Below, piece after piece: positions 8,961 through 19,000 of a stretch of 64,000 nt of DNA. Under the pieces are notes generated by a model. The model worked only from the letters and a program-made list of their open reading frames with translations. It was not told where the DNA came from and searched no databases. Source of the DNA: Colwellia sp. (GTDB taxonomy: Bacteria; Pseudomonadota; Gammaproteobacteria; Enterobacterales; Alteromonadaceae); NCBI GenBank assembly GCA_020630795.1, contig JAHDIK010000003.1, positions 48,344 to 112,343 on the forward strand. Direction: 5' to 3'. Every line of letters begins with the position of its first letter. The first letter of the stretch is position 1. A program made the translations under genes and the position numbers.

Positions 8961-9133
8961 GTTAAGTGTTAGAGTTACTTTTTAATATAAAAAGTTAAAC
9001 CGCTATGAAATCACGAAATGACAGGAACGAGACGGCACTAATTTAGGTATTTATTTTCATCGTTAATTGATTGAAAGTGTTTTTTGTATATCTAGGTCTG
9101 TTAAGTATCTTAAAATAGTTATGTTTTGTTGTT

Positions 9134-9574
9134 ATGAATAAGCCTTTCGTTTTTATTGTTATTTCATTACTTTTTTTCCCTAGCTTATATGCTGCAATTT
9201 CTCCTTCGTTTTATCACAGTGAAGTACAGTGGAAAAGCTACGAACAAGCTAAAGCATTAGATACAAATAAGCCTATTTTTGTGTTTGCTAAAATGCGTTT
9301 TTGTACAACGTGTGCAGCCATGGAAAAGAAGGTATTTACTGAACCCAAGTTAGCTAAATTACTTAATGAACAGTTTATTCCTGTGAAAGAAACAACCAAT
9401 TTTATGTTGTCGCGTTTTGTTTTTGACGATCTAAAAGATGATGAAGGAAACGTATTATCGTTTAATGGTTTTCCCGCTGTTATGGTCGTTAATGGTAATC
9501 AGTATTCGTTAAGTTATGGATTTAAAAGTGCAGACCAGTTAATAGAGGCATTGACCAATACCGCGAGTAATTAA
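9134..9574 (+). CDS. Periplasmic thioredoxin-like protein (Thioredoxin_7 / DsbD gamma-like)
   Basis: This 146-residue protein has a cleavable signal peptide (MNKPFVFIVISLLFFPSLYA, cut near residue 20) and a thioredoxin fold. The CxxC pair is Cys57-Thr-Thr-Cys60 in MRFCTTCAAMEKKVF, followed by the cis-Pro region GFPAVMVV. It resembles the C-terminal domain of DsbD and stand-alone thioredoxin-fold proteins of the periplasm. It is probably a disulfide reductase or thiol carrier in the envelope, but its partner is unknown and no disulfide-related neighbour is present. Confidence 0.82.
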   Translation: MNKPFVFIVISLLFFPSLYAAISPSFYHSEVQWKSYEQAKALDTNKPIFVFAKMRFCTTCAAMEKKVFTEPKLAKLLNEQFIPVKETTNFMLSRFVFDDLKDDEGNVLSFNGFPAVMVVNGNQYSLSYGFKSADQLIEALTNTASN

Positions 9575-9759
9575 CCCCTCATAGTTTTTTATTCACATGA
9601 GTTTTTAAAACTTACCTTTGTGAACTTTGACTCATATCAAGTGTGCCACTTCAATAACTTTTAAAATATAGCCAAGTTTTTAACGTAAAATTTATTGTTA
9701 TTCATAATGTTTTTTCTATAAAGTGAGGCGGTATTCACTTAATTTTTAGAGGTATTAAC

Positions 9760-10944
9760 GTGGCAAATTCAGTACTAAGTAATTGGGATGACATTTTATT
9801 GTTAAATGACCAATTATCAGAAGATGAACGAATGATAAAGAATATGGCACATTCGTTTTGTCAGGAAGAGTTAATGCCAGGGATCTTGATGGCTAATCGT
9901 GAAGAATACTTCGATCCACATATCATGAGAAAGTTTGGTGAGGTTGGGCTGTTAGGTGCCACAATCAATGGTTTCGGTTGTTCGGGTGTTAACTATGTTA
10001 GCTATGGCCTTGTTGCGCGGGAAGTAGAGCGTGTTGATAGTGGTTATCGAAGTGCCATGAGTGTTCAATCGTCATTAGTTATGCACCCTATTAACGCATT
10101 TGGCACAGAAGCACAAAAAGAAAAATACTTACCTAAATTGGCAACCGGTGAATACATTGGTTGTTTTGGATTGACTGAACCTGACTCTGGCTCTGATCCA
10201 GCAAGTATGAGCACACGCGCTAAAAAAGTTGAAGGTGGGTATAGGCTAACGGGCTCAAAAATGTGGATCACTAATTCTCCAATAGCTGATGTATTTGTAG
10301 TTTGGGCAAAGAATGAAGCTGAAGATAATCAAATATGTGGCTTCGTACTCGAGAAAGGAATGGACGGTTTATCTGCACCTAAAATTGAAGGGAAGTTGTC
10401 ATTACGTTCTTCAATTACGGGCGAAGTAGTTATGGATAATGTATTTGTACCTGAAGAAAATATGTTTCCAGAAGTAAGAGGGTTAACTGGCCCATTTAGC
10501 TGTTTAAATATGGCTAGGTATGGCATTTCTTGGGGAGCGCTTGGTGCCGCAGAATTTTGCTGGCATGCTGCAAGGCAATACGGATTAGACCGTAAACAAT
10601 TTAGAAAACCGTTAGCACAAACACAGTTATTCCAAACGAAATTAGCCAATATGCAAACTGAAATCTCGTTAGGGCTTCAAGCGTCATTACGGGTAGGGCA
10701 AATTATCGATACGGGATCATGGGATCCGGCAATGATTTCGTTAGTTAAACGTAATAACTGTGGTAAGTCACTTGATATTGCTCGTATGTCGCGTGATATG
10801 CATGGCGGTAATGGCATTGCTGATGAATTTCATGTGATAAGACATATGGTTAATTTAGAAACGGTTAACACCTATGAAGGTACTTATGATATTCATGGCT
10901 TAATATTAGGGCGCGCTCAAACAGGTTTACAGGCATTTTTTTAA
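9760..10944 (+). CDS. gcdH: Glutaryl-CoA dehydrogenase
   Basis: This FAD-dependent acyl-CoA dehydrogenase oxidises and decarboxylates glutaryl-CoA to crotonyl-CoA in lysine, hydroxylysine and tryptophan breakdown. The 394 residues match GCDH closely: [20 protein letters not shown], the [10 protein letters not shown] flavin-binding loop, [16 protein letters not shown], and the catalytic base Glu373 in the family-specific [13 protein letters not shown]. The start is GTG with AGAGG seven bases upstream. It is monocistronic here; no CoA-transferase or regulator is adjacent. The gene converges with glgA across a perfect hairpin. Confidence 0.95.
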   Translation: MANSVLSNWDDILLLNDQLSEDERMIKNMAHSFCQEELMPGILMANREEYFDPHIMRKFGEVGLLGATINGFGCSGVNYVSYGLVAREVERVDSGYRSAMSVQSSLVMHPINAFGTEAQKEKYLPKLATGEYIGCFGLTEPDSGSDPASMSTRAKKVEGGYRLTGSKMWITNSPIADVFVVWAKNEAEDNQICGFVLEKGMDGLSAPKIEGKLSLRSSITGEVVMDNVFVPEENMFPEVRGLTGPFSCLNMARYGISWGALGAAEFCWHAARQYGLDRKQFRKPLAQTQLFQTKLANMQTEISLGLQASLRVGQIIDTGSWDPAMISLVKRNNCGKSLDIARMSRDMHGGNGIADEFHVIRHMVNLETVNTYEGTYDIHGLILGRAQTGLQAFF

Positions 10945-10969
10945 TACAAGTTTTTTAACAGCGCTGGTA

Positions 10970-10998
10970 AATAAGTACCTAATGTTTAGGTACTTATT
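10970..10998. terminator. Bidirectional hairpin between gcdH and glgA
   Basis: A perfect 13-bp inverted repeat (AATAAGTACCTAA / TTAGGTACTTATT) with a three-base loop lies between two convergent genes. It probably terminates both transcripts, although the flanking T-runs are short. Confidence 0.65.
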
Positions 10999-11065
10999 AA
11001 ATCGTTATTTATTTGGGCACAAAAAGTTTTGTGATGAGAAATTTAAACCTTTTGCAGTAGTATGA

Positions 11066-12625
11066 TTAGCTGTAAAGTTTTTGACAGTAATCTTGTGCAA
11101 CATCTTCCCATAAAAAGCGGGAGTTAAGTGCATTTTCGCAAATACTTTTCCATTCTTCTTCGTTGGTTTCTTTCACTGTGATAGCCGCTTCAAAACTGGT
11201 AAGCATGTTCTCTGCTTGCTGTAGTTGCGTATCGCCAGAGAATGAAAAGCCATTTTTTTGATGCTCAATTGTGTCATTAAGCCCGCCTACGCAATGCACT
11301 AAACACGGTTGTCCCGCTCGCATCGCAAGCATTTGGCTAATGCCACAGGGCTCAAATGAGCTTGGCATTATAAATAAGTCACCTGAGCTGTATATTTTTT
11401 CTGGTAAGGCTTCAGAATAACCTTTAAGGAATAAAAAGTTGTCGTGCTCAGATGCGATATTCATCAGGAAATCTTCTAACGCTTTGTCGCCACTACCGAG
11501 TAAAATAAATACCCCTTTGTTCCCTAGAGTATTAAGGAAGTGAGACAACGCGGTTTGACCATCAGGCATTATTTGTTGAAAAAGCTGAACCTTTTGTGTT
11601 GTTATTCGGCCTACAGAGGTAAGAATTATTGGGGCTGAATCGTAATCTTTAGCTAATATTTGTTTAATGCGAGTGATTGCAATTAAATGAGCAGACTCTA
11701 CCAACGGTTTGTTTGATACCCACGTTAACAGTTGGTCTCCTAAAAAGCGTAGTAGGGGCTTTAATGCTAAAGGCTCTGCGCGTTCTGTGTTGTATTCACA
11801 ACCATTTAATATACCGAATAAACGGTTTGAATCGTGTGCTTGTTGTAAGTCACGCTCTAGTCCTTCACCACCAAAGTAACCTTGTTCTATGTTACTTGGG
11901 GAACGTATTTCATTCGCGTAAGTTGGTGATACTGCATGTACTTTGTCAGCTAAATTAATTGCTGCGCGCATTGGGTTATAACAATTGTTATAACGAGGAT
12001 CGTTAATTTTTTCGTTGTCAAACGATAGGTTAGGAAACCACGCTTTTAATGATGATTCATCACCGTCTAATGGTCTAATTCCTTGTAACGCCAAATTATG
12101 AATAGTGTAAACGGTTTTGATATTTTTAAGAGCGCTATAACGAGGGTCGAAAGCCCTTAATACTGATACCGTAGCGGTATGCCAATCATGAAGATGTAAT
12201 ACGTCTATCTCACCAAACACATTATTAATAATCGCTTCTGCTACGGCTACACTAAATAATGCGAATTTACTGGCGTCTGTTGCGAAAGGGCGAGTATCGG
12301 GATCATCACAATATATTTTTCCTGCGCCGCCAATTGAAAATAAAGGGTGTTCGATAACCCATTGAGTAACATTTGTTGTACCCTTGTTTAACGATAGTTT
12401 GTAGATATCAATTGTTTCTGTTTGGTTTCTATACGTAACGTTAAGTGATGTAATTTTTTGCGCTTCGTTTAACGTAGAAAACCAACCGTAAGAGGGGGTA
12501 ACTACGTCAACAGCGTGACCTATACTTGCCAGAGCTATGGGAATGTCGCGCACAACATCTGCTATACCACCTACTTTACCTTTTGGTAACGCATCATTTT
12601 CAGAAGTTGCCATTAAAATTTTCAT
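11066..12625 (-). CDS. glgA: Glycogen synthase (GT5 family)
   Basis: GlgA elongates alpha-1,4-glucan from ADP-glucose. The 519 residues include the N-terminal substrate-binding loop with KVGG (Lys17-Gly20, KGKVGGIADVV), a GT-B fold with LHLHDWHTA and VYTIHNLALQGI, and the C-terminal GT5 motif SSFEPCGISQMLAMRAG with the acidic residue that binds the donor. It is about 40 residues longer than E. coli GlgA. It is last in the leftward glycogen cluster, 149 bases after glgB. Confidence 0.93.
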   Translation of the reverse strand: MKILMATSENDALPKGKVGGIADVVRDIPIALASIGHAVDVVTPSYGWFSTLNEAQKITSLNVTYRNQTETIDIYKLSLNKGTTNVTQWVIEHPLFSIGGAGKIYCDDPDTRPFATDASKFALFSVAVAEAIINNVFGEIDVLHLHDWHTATVSVLRAFDPRYSALKNIKTVYTIHNLALQGIRPLDGDESSLKAWFPNLSFDNEKINDPRYNNCYNPMRAAINLADKVHAVSPTYANEIRSPSNIEQGYFGGEGLERDLQQAHDSNRLFGILNGCEYNTERAEPLALKPLLRFLGDQLLTWVSNKPLVESAHLIAITRIKQILAKDYDSAPIILTSVGRITTQKVQLFQQIMPDGQTALSHFLNTLGNKGVFILLGSGDKALEDFLMNIASEHDNFLFLKGYSEALPEKIYSSGDLFIMPSSFEPCGISQMLAMRAGQPCLVHCVGGLNDTIEHQKNGFSFSGDTQLQQAENMLTSFEAAITVKETNEEEWKSICENALNSRFLWEDVAQDYCQKLYS

Positions 12626-12774
12626 TTTTTTACCTTTGAATTACGGAGCTAAACGTACGTTTGAAGCATGTTTGTATTTTTGTATTATGCACTTTATGAA
12701 AGCAGAATCTAGGCTATATTACTGATGTAAAATACAATTACTGTAATATAGCCGTAATCCTAGTGTTGATTTAG

Positions 12775-15012
12775 TTAACGTTGAGGTTGGTATTCAAAAA
12801 TCACGGTAGACAACCCCGGTACCGCAATGCTGATATGTTGACTGTGCCCACCATGCTCGCCTTTGATTGAGGTTACACCGCCGTTATTATGGATATTTGA
12901 GCCTCCATATTTTTCGGCATCTGTATTCAAACACTCTTTGTAAAAGCCAGAATTTGGCACTCCAACATTAAAACTCTCATAACTGGTTGGTGTTAGGTTG
13001 ACAATAATTACGGCATTTGGAGTTCCGTTTTTGCCTTTACGAATGTAAGTCAAGATAGATTGCTCAGAATTTTGAGAGTCTAACCATTCAAACCCATTTC
13101 CGTCACAGTCAAGTTCATGCAACGCAGGAACCGTTTTATACGTGTGGTTAAGATTTTTAATGAGTTGCTGCACACCACTGTGAAATTTATATTCCAATAA
13201 ATGCCAATCTAAACTGTGATCGTGATTCCATTCATTTCTTTGTGCAAATTCACCACCCATAAACAAAAGCTTTTTACCCGGGTGAGTCCACATAAACGCG
13301 TAGTAAGCACGTAAGTTAGCGAATTGTTGCCATTCATCACCCGGCATTTTATTGATTAGCGAGCCTTTACCGTGAACAACCTCGTCATGGCTTAGTGGTA
13401 GAATAAAGTTTTCACTAAAACTGTATACGAGGCCAAATGTCATCTCGTTGTGATGATGTTTTCTGTAGATGGGATCGCGTTCCATGTATTGGAGTGTGTC
13501 GTTCATCCAACCCATGTTCCATTTAAACCCAAACCCAAGTCCACCATGATCTATAGGACGAGATACTCCAGGCCATGCTGTTGATTCTTCAGCGATCATC
13601 ATAATGCCAGGATGGTTTGCGTAAGCACGAGTATTAACCGTTTGCAGTAATTCTATAGCTTCTAGGTTTTCTCTACCACCGTGAATATTGGGTAGCCATT
13701 CGCCTTCTTCGCGACTGTAATCTAGGTATAGCATTGACGCTACAGCATCAACTCTTAAGCCATCTACGTGGTATTCGTCTAACCAATAATTTGCGTTGCT
13801 AATAAGATAGCTTTTTACTTCGTTACGACCGTAGTTATAAATTAACGTGTTCCAATCTGGGTGGAAGCCTTTGCGTAAATCTTCATGTTCGTATGCGCAT
13901 GAACCGTCAAGCTTTCCTGTACCGTGAGGGTCGGTAGGGAAGTGTCCAGGAACCCAATCAAGAAGTAACCCAATACCTGCTTGGTGACAGCTATCAACAA
14001 AGTGCTTGAACTCATCTGCTGATCCAAATCGAGATGTTGGAGCAAATAGCCCAACAGGTTGGTAACCCCATGAACCGTCAAACGGAAACTCGCTAATCGG
14101 CATTAATTGAATATGAGTAAAGCCCATTTCTACCACATAGGGTATAAGCTGTTCGGTAAGGTCTTTGTAACTCAAATAAGCAGGGTTAGCAGGTGAGTCA
14201 TTTAATGAGTTACGTTTCCATGAACCTAAATGCACTTCATATACGCTTACTGGGCCAGAGTATGGGTCTGACTTTTCCTCTCTGTTAGATAGCCATTCAC
14301 TGTCTTTCCATTCGTATGGTGTTTTAGGGAGTACTTTAGATGCAGTTTCTGGTGATTTTTGCATTGAGAATGCGTAAGGGTCTGCTTTTAATGGCTGAAT
14401 ATGACCATGCTTATCTGCAATCTCAAATTTGTAACTGGTATTGGCTTCGATACCCGGAATAAAAATATCCCATAACCCAGCAGCAGGGTGCTTTCTCATA
14501 ACATGAGATTTGCCATTCCAGTAGTTAAAGTCGCCAACGACAGAAACACGCGAAGCTTCAGGTGCCCAAATAACAAAGTTGGTGCCGGTTACATTATCAA
14601 TTTCTTGCTGGTGAGCGCCCATCCATTGATACGTATTTTCGTGAGTACCTTCGCAAAATAAATAAATATCGTTTAAATCGAGTAACGACGGAAAACTATA
14701 CGGGTCGTTTATGGTAATACTCGTGTCTGAATACTCTACTTGTAACTGATAATTAAAAGCATATTTACGTGAACCTACAGAACCTTCAAATAAACCAGCG
14801 TCATCAATTTTGTCTAATGTCGCTATAGATTTATTGTTTTTTGTATCAATAACATTAACGCTAATCGCGTTAGGGAGAAATGCTCTTACTAGTAAGCTTT
14901 TTTGAGTAGGGTGTTGATGCATGCCGAGTACAGAAAAAATATCTGAATGTGTCGCATGTATAATGGCGTTAATTTCGTCTTGCTTTAACAAACTAGTGTG
15001 TTCTATTTCCAT
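12775..15012 (-). CDS. glgB: 1,4-alpha-glucan branching enzyme (GH13_9)
   Basis: GlgB introduces alpha-1,6 branches into glycogen. The 745 residues show a long N-terminus with two CBM48-like beta domains (FSVLGMHQHP, then FVIWAPEASRVSVVGDFNYW), the GH13 barrel with DGLRVDAVASMLYLDY (nucleophile Asp), IAEESTAWPGVS (acid/base Glu) and LPLSHDEVVHGKGS (transition-state Asp), and the C-terminal all-beta domain. The insert REEGEWLPNIHGGREN is typical of branching enzymes. It follows glgC by 174 bases that contain an inverted repeat, and precedes glgA. Confidence 0.97.
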   Translation of the reverse strand: MEIEHTSLLKQDEINAIIHATHSDIFSVLGMHQHPTQKSLLVRAFLPNAISVNVIDTKNNKSIATLDKIDDAGLFEGSVGSRKYAFNYQLQVEYSDTSITINDPYSFPSLLDLNDIYLFCEGTHENTYQWMGAHQQEIDNVTGTNFVIWAPEASRVSVVGDFNYWNGKSHVMRKHPAAGLWDIFIPGIEANTSYKFEIADKHGHIQPLKADPYAFSMQKSPETASKVLPKTPYEWKDSEWLSNREEKSDPYSGPVSVYEVHLGSWKRNSLNDSPANPAYLSYKDLTEQLIPYVVEMGFTHIQLMPISEFPFDGSWGYQPVGLFAPTSRFGSADEFKHFVDSCHQAGIGLLLDWVPGHFPTDPHGTGKLDGSCAYEHEDLRKGFHPDWNTLIYNYGRNEVKSYLISNANYWLDEYHVDGLRVDAVASMLYLDYSREEGEWLPNIHGGRENLEAIELLQTVNTRAYANHPGIMMIAEESTAWPGVSRPIDHGGLGFGFKWNMGWMNDTLQYMERDPIYRKHHHNEMTFGLVYSFSENFILPLSHDEVVHGKGSLINKMPGDEWQQFANLRAYYAFMWTHPGKKLLFMGGEFAQRNEWNHDHSLDWHLLEYKFHSGVQQLIKNLNHTYKTVPALHELDCDGNGFEWLDSQNSEQSILTYIRKGKNGTPNAVIIVNLTPTSYESFNVGVPNSGFYKECLNTDAEKYGGSNIHNNGGVTSIKGEHGGHSQHISIAVPGLSTVIFEYQPQR

Positions 15013-15132
15013 AATTATTATTTTTCCAACGGTTAGGTTATAGCGTTTGGTATAAAGTTACTTAATATGTAATAAATCATTATTAGGTGTAAATATAAGG
15101 TTTAGTTAATTTACATGGTTATTAATATTTAG

Positions 15133-15167
15133 CCCCTTAAATAAATGCGAGTTTCTTATTTAAGGGG
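15133..15167. terminator. Inverted repeat between glgC and glgB
   Basis: A perfect 12-bp inverted repeat (CCCCTTAAATAA / TTATTTAAGGGG, loop of 11) lies 19 bases after the glgC stop codon on the minus strand. It could partly terminate the glgX-glgP-glgC transcript or protect its 3' end, giving glgB-glgA separate dosage. No clear U-run follows, so the role is uncertain. Confidence 0.45.
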
Positions 15168-15186
15168 AGTTATATACGCTTTAGTG

Positions 15187-16461
15187 TTACTTTATATTTT
15201 TTCGTTCGTATTCTTCTATCATTGTATCGGTAACAAGAACAACTCCTTCATCAGATACTCTAAAACCATTCGCTTTATCTTTCTCGTGGTCATAGCCAAT
15301 TTCCATGCCCTCAGGAATCACAACACCTCGATCGATAATAGCTTTTTTGATTTTACAATTTCGTTTAATAATTGCGCTCGGAAGAATTACGGCCTCTTCA
15401 ATATCACAGAAAGAATTCACTTTTACTTTTGAAAACAATAAAGAGCGCTTAACGCTAGAGCCCGAAACAACAACACCGCCTGACACTACCGAGTCGATTG
15501 CCATACCTCGGCGCTTTTCATCATCAAATACAAATTTAGCTGGTGCTGTTTGTTCTTGGTAAGTCCAAATGGGCCAATCTTCATCATACATATTTAGTTG
15601 AGGATCTGGCTCTACAAGCTCCATATTGGCTTTCCAGAAAGAATCGATAGTACCTACATCACGCCAGTAGGGTTGATTGTCGCTATTAGGGTCTGTAAAT
15701 GGGAAAGCAAACACACGGTGAGACTCTATAATTTTAGGGATAATATCGTGACCAAAGTCACCATGAGATCCTGTCGCGTTAGCATCTTTCTCTAGTTGTT
15801 CAAATAAAAACTCAGTGTTAAAAACGTAGTTCCCCATTGAAGCTAACGTAACGCCTGGTTTACCCGGAACTTCGGAAGGGTTTTCTGGCTTTTCATCAAA
15901 GCGGCAAACTCGGCTATCTTCATCTACTGTCATTACACCAAAAGCGCCGGCAGCTTCTTCTTTAGGTACTTCAATACAACATACTGTCATGTCTGCACCG
16001 TTTGACACGTGTTTTGCAAGCAACGGTCCGTAGTCCATTCGGTATATATGATCGCCTGATAAAATCATTACGTATTTAGGAAGCTCGTGTCTGATAATAT
16101 CTATATTTTGAAAAACGGCATCTGCAGTACCAATATACCAACCATCACCTTTTTGTTGAGAAGCAGGCAATATTTCGATTGATTCGCCCAATTCTTTCTT
16201 AAAATGCCCCCAACCACGGTTTACATGTCGAATAAGTGAATGAGATTTGTATTGCGTAGCAATACCTACCATTCGAATGCCAGAGTTTATACAGTTTGAT
16301 AATGGGAAATCGATAATTCTAAACTTACCACCGAAATAAGTCGCTGGTTTTGCTCGCTTGTCGGTAAGTTCAAACAGTCTTGAACCACGTCCTCCTGCCA
16401 GTACTAAAGCATAAGTTTCTTTCGTTAAATTACTAATTCTACGTTTTTCGCTAATGGCCAT
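15187..16461 (-). CDS. glgC: Glucose-1-phosphate adenylyltransferase (ADP-glucose pyrophosphorylase)
   Basis: GlgC makes ADP-glucose from glucose-1-phosphate and ATP, the committed and allosterically regulated step of glycogen synthesis. The protein is 424 residues. The nucleotide loop LAGGRGSRL (residues 21-29), [19 protein letters not shown] and the catalytic region [10 protein letters not shown] are visible, followed by a left-handed beta-helix. An upstream in-frame ATG would add 12 residues, but the ATG at 16461 has a near-perfect AAAGGAGG site seven bases away and gives the normal N-terminus [20 protein letters not shown]. It is 73 bases after glgP. Confidence 0.97.
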   Translation of the reverse strand: MAISEKRRISNLTKETYALVLAGGRGSRLFELTDKRAKPATYFGGKFRIIDFPLSNCINSGIRMVGIATQYKSHSLIRHVNRGWGHFKKELGESIEILPASQQKGDGWYIGTADAVFQNIDIIRHELPKYVMILSGDHIYRMDYGPLLAKHVSNGADMTVCCIEVPKEEAAGAFGVMTVDEDSRVCRFDEKPENPSEVPGKPGVTLASMGNYVFNTEFLFEQLEKDANATGSHGDFGHDIIPKIIESHRVFAFPFTDPNSDNQPYWRDVGTIDSFWKANMELVEPDPQLNMYDEDWPIWTYQEQTAPAKFVFDDEKRRGMAIDSVVSGGVVVSGSSVKRSLLFSKVKVNSFCDIEEAVILPSAIIKRNCKIKKAIIDRGVVIPEGMEIGYDHEKDKANGFRVSDEGVVLVTDTMIEEYERKNIK

Positions 16462-16534
16462 GAAGCCTCCTTTGAAATAAGATTTAACTAACGACACAAC
16501 ATCTGATATTTATAAGCGGGTAAGGGGTGATTGC

Positions 16535-18997
16535 TTATAGTTTCCATATGTCATTACTGTATTGCCTAATGGTATGGTCACTCGAAAAAACACCGCTGGC
16601 GGCAGTATTTAATATGCTTTTTTGTGTCCAAAGTTTTTGATCTTTGTAGACTTCGTCAACTTGACGTTGAGCTGCAAAGTAACTATCAAAATCGTATGCC
16701 GTTAACCACATGTCGTGTGGATCTCGAATAGCTTGAATAATTGAGTCAAAAATTTGAGGTTCAAATAAGTTAAAGTGTCCGCTTTCTAACAAATGCATTA
16801 CGCCTGATAAAATAGGAGATTGATTAATTATTTCATCGGGTTGGTAATTTTCTCTAATACTGCTGATTTGGTCTGCGGTAGCGCCAAACAAAAAGAAATT
16901 TTCTGGTTCAACAGCGTCTCTTATCTCAATATTCGCGCCGTCTAATGTGCCAATAGTGAGGGCTCCATTCATCATGAACTTCATGTTTCCTGTGCCTGAC
17001 GCTTCTTTTCCTGCTGTTGAAATTTGTTCTGAAAGGTCTGCAGCAGGGCAGATAACTTCCATTGAAGATACGTTGTAATTTGGGATGAAGGCTACACGTA
17101 AAAATTTTGATGCTTTTGGATCTAGGTTAATTGTGTCGGCTACATTATTGATAAGTTTGATAATTTGTTTAGCCATTGCATAGCCTGGGGCTGCTTTACC
17201 GCCTATAAGCACGCATCTTGGTGTTAAATTTTCAGTGTTACCTTTTCTAATCGCATCGTACATTGCAATAACGTGCAGTATATTCAGTAGCTGGCGTTTG
17301 TATTCGTGTATTCTTTTTACTTGAATATCAAACATCATGTTTACATCAAACGTCACGCCTGTTGTTTCTTCAACTAACGCTATAAGCGCCTTTTTATTGT
17401 ATTCTTTACTTTTTCGCCACCCGTGTTGGAATGTGTCGTCATTAACGTAGGCTTTGATTTGTTGTATTTCTGAAAACTCTGCGATCCAACTCGTACCAAT
17501 TTTGCTACTGATTAATGTACTTAATGTGTCATTACAGTGCGATAACCAGCGTCGAGGCGTAACACCATTCGTTTTATTATTAAATTTTTCTGGCCATAAT
17601 TGATAAAAATTATTAAACAAACCTTCTTTTAACAACTTAGTATGTAAAGCGGCTACGCCGTTCACTGAAAAGCTACCAACAATGGCGATATGCGCCATAC
17701 GTATTTGAGGCTCATGACCTTCTTCGATTAACGACAACTCACGTTGTTTGTTGTTATCTCCTGGCCATTGAACAGCGACTTGTTTTAAAAAGCGGGCATT
17801 AATTTCGTAAATAATTTCTAAAATTCGAGGAAGTAGATGCTCAAATAGTTTTACAGGCCATTTTTCTAGTGCTTCAGGCAATAGAGTATGGTTGGTGTAA
17901 GCCATGGTTTGTGTTGTTAAACTCCACGCTCTGTCCCACGATAATTGATAATCGTCTATTAACAATCGCATTAACTCAGCAACGGCAATACTTGGATGAG
18001 TATCGTTTAGTTGAAAGGCATTCATTTCAACGAATTTATCGAAGGTTGTGCCGTGGTTTTCAATGTAAGTATTGATGGTGTCTTGCAATGAGGCTGACGA
18101 TAAAAAATATTGTTGGCGTAGGCGTAGTTCTTTACCATTTTCACTGGTATCGTTTGGGTACAGCACCATGGTAATTTGTTCAGCTAAATTCTTGCGAGCC
18201 ACTGCTTCGGTATAGCTTCCAGCGTTAAATTCACTTAAATCAAATTCGTCTGTTGCTTCTGATTTCCATAGCCTTAGTGTATTTACTATTTCATTTCTGT
18301 AGCCAGGAATTGGCATGTCGAAGGGAACGGCAAGTACGTCATGTGTATTGTTCCATTGACGGTATTGTTCGCCACTTTTTGAAGTGATTACATCTACATG
18401 ACCAAAGAACTTAACTCGTATCGCTTTTTCAGGAGCGGCAATTTCCCATGGGTTTCCATTGCGTAGCCAATTGTCAGGGTGCTCTAATTGGTGCCCATTT
18501 TTAATTTGTTGGTTAAACATTCCGTATTCGTAGCGAATACCATAACCTATTACGGGTAATGCCAAGCTTGCACAGCTATCTAAAAAGCATGCTGCTAGTC
18601 TTCCTAAGCCACCGTTGCCTAATCCTGCATCGTGCTCTGCCTGTTCTACTTCTTCAAGCTCGCAGCAATAATCGAATAAGGTGTTGCGTACTGTTTCATC
18701 TAAACCAAGGTTGAGGACTGAATTATTCAGTGCGCGACCCATTAAATATTCAAGCGAAATATAACTGACTCGACGAGTATTACGGCGGTTGTTTCGCGTT
18801 TCTCGCCATTGAGCCACAAGGCGATCTCGAATGGTTATCGCCAGTGCGTTATATAAATAATCATGTGACTCTTGTACTTTGTCTCGACCTAACGTGAAAT
18901 GAAAATGGCGTGCTAAATCTTCAGAGAACGTTGCTTTGTTCATGAGGACACTGTTGTCGGTATCCGCAATTTTACATTCAGTCATTTTTTTGGTCAT
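16535..18997 (-). CDS. glgP: Glycogen/starch phosphorylase
   Basis: GlgP (GT35) releases glucose-1-phosphate from glycogen chain ends using pyridoxal phosphate. The 820 residues match the usual length (about 815). The PLP-lysine motif EASGTGNMKFMMNGALTIGTLDGANIEI region is intact (Lys in GNMKF), as are NPWEIAAPE in the N-terminal part and NGVTPRRW in the middle. The start codon is three bases after the glgX stop, so translation of the two catabolic genes is linked. Confidence 0.97.
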   Translation of the reverse strand: MTKKMTECKIADTDNSVLMNKATFSEDLARHFHFTLGRDKVQESHDYLYNALAITIRDRLVAQWRETRNNRRNTRRVSYISLEYLMGRALNNSVLNLGLDETVRNTLFDYCCELEEVEQAEHDAGLGNGGLGRLAACFLDSCASLALPVIGYGIRYEYGMFNQQIKNGHQLEHPDNWLRNGNPWEIAAPEKAIRVKFFGHVDVITSKSGEQYRQWNNTHDVLAVPFDMPIPGYRNEIVNTLRLWKSEATDEFDLSEFNAGSYTEAVARKNLAEQITMVLYPNDTSENGKELRLRQQYFLSSASLQDTINTYIENHGTTFDKFVEMNAFQLNDTHPSIAVAELMRLLIDDYQLSWDRAWSLTTQTMAYTNHTLLPEALEKWPVKLFEHLLPRILEIIYEINARFLKQVAVQWPGDNNKQRELSLIEEGHEPQIRMAHIAIVGSFSVNGVAALHTKLLKEGLFNNFYQLWPEKFNNKTNGVTPRRWLSHCNDTLSTLISSKIGTSWIAEFSEIQQIKAYVNDDTFQHGWRKSKEYNKKALIALVEETTGVTFDVNMMFDIQVKRIHEYKRQLLNILHVIAMYDAIRKGNTENLTPRCVLIGGKAAPGYAMAKQIIKLINNVADTINLDPKASKFLRVAFIPNYNVSSMEVICPAADLSEQISTAGKEASGTGNMKFMMNGALTIGTLDGANIEIRDAVEPENFFLFGATADQISSIRENYQPDEIINQSPILSGVMHLLESGHFNLFEPQIFDSIIQAIRDPHDMWLTAYDFDSYFAAQRQVDEVYKDQKLWTQKSILNTAASGVFSSDHTIRQYSNDIWKL

Positions 18998-19000
18998 GAG

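Noticed and set aside
10329-10649. Antisense open frame of 106 codons inside gcdH
   Set aside because: It lies wholly opposite a strongly conserved gene and shows no start signal; it is a shadow of codon use.
15145-15795. Plus-strand open frames opposite glgC
   Set aside because: They are low-complexity frames opposite a conserved gene and lack ribosome binding sites.
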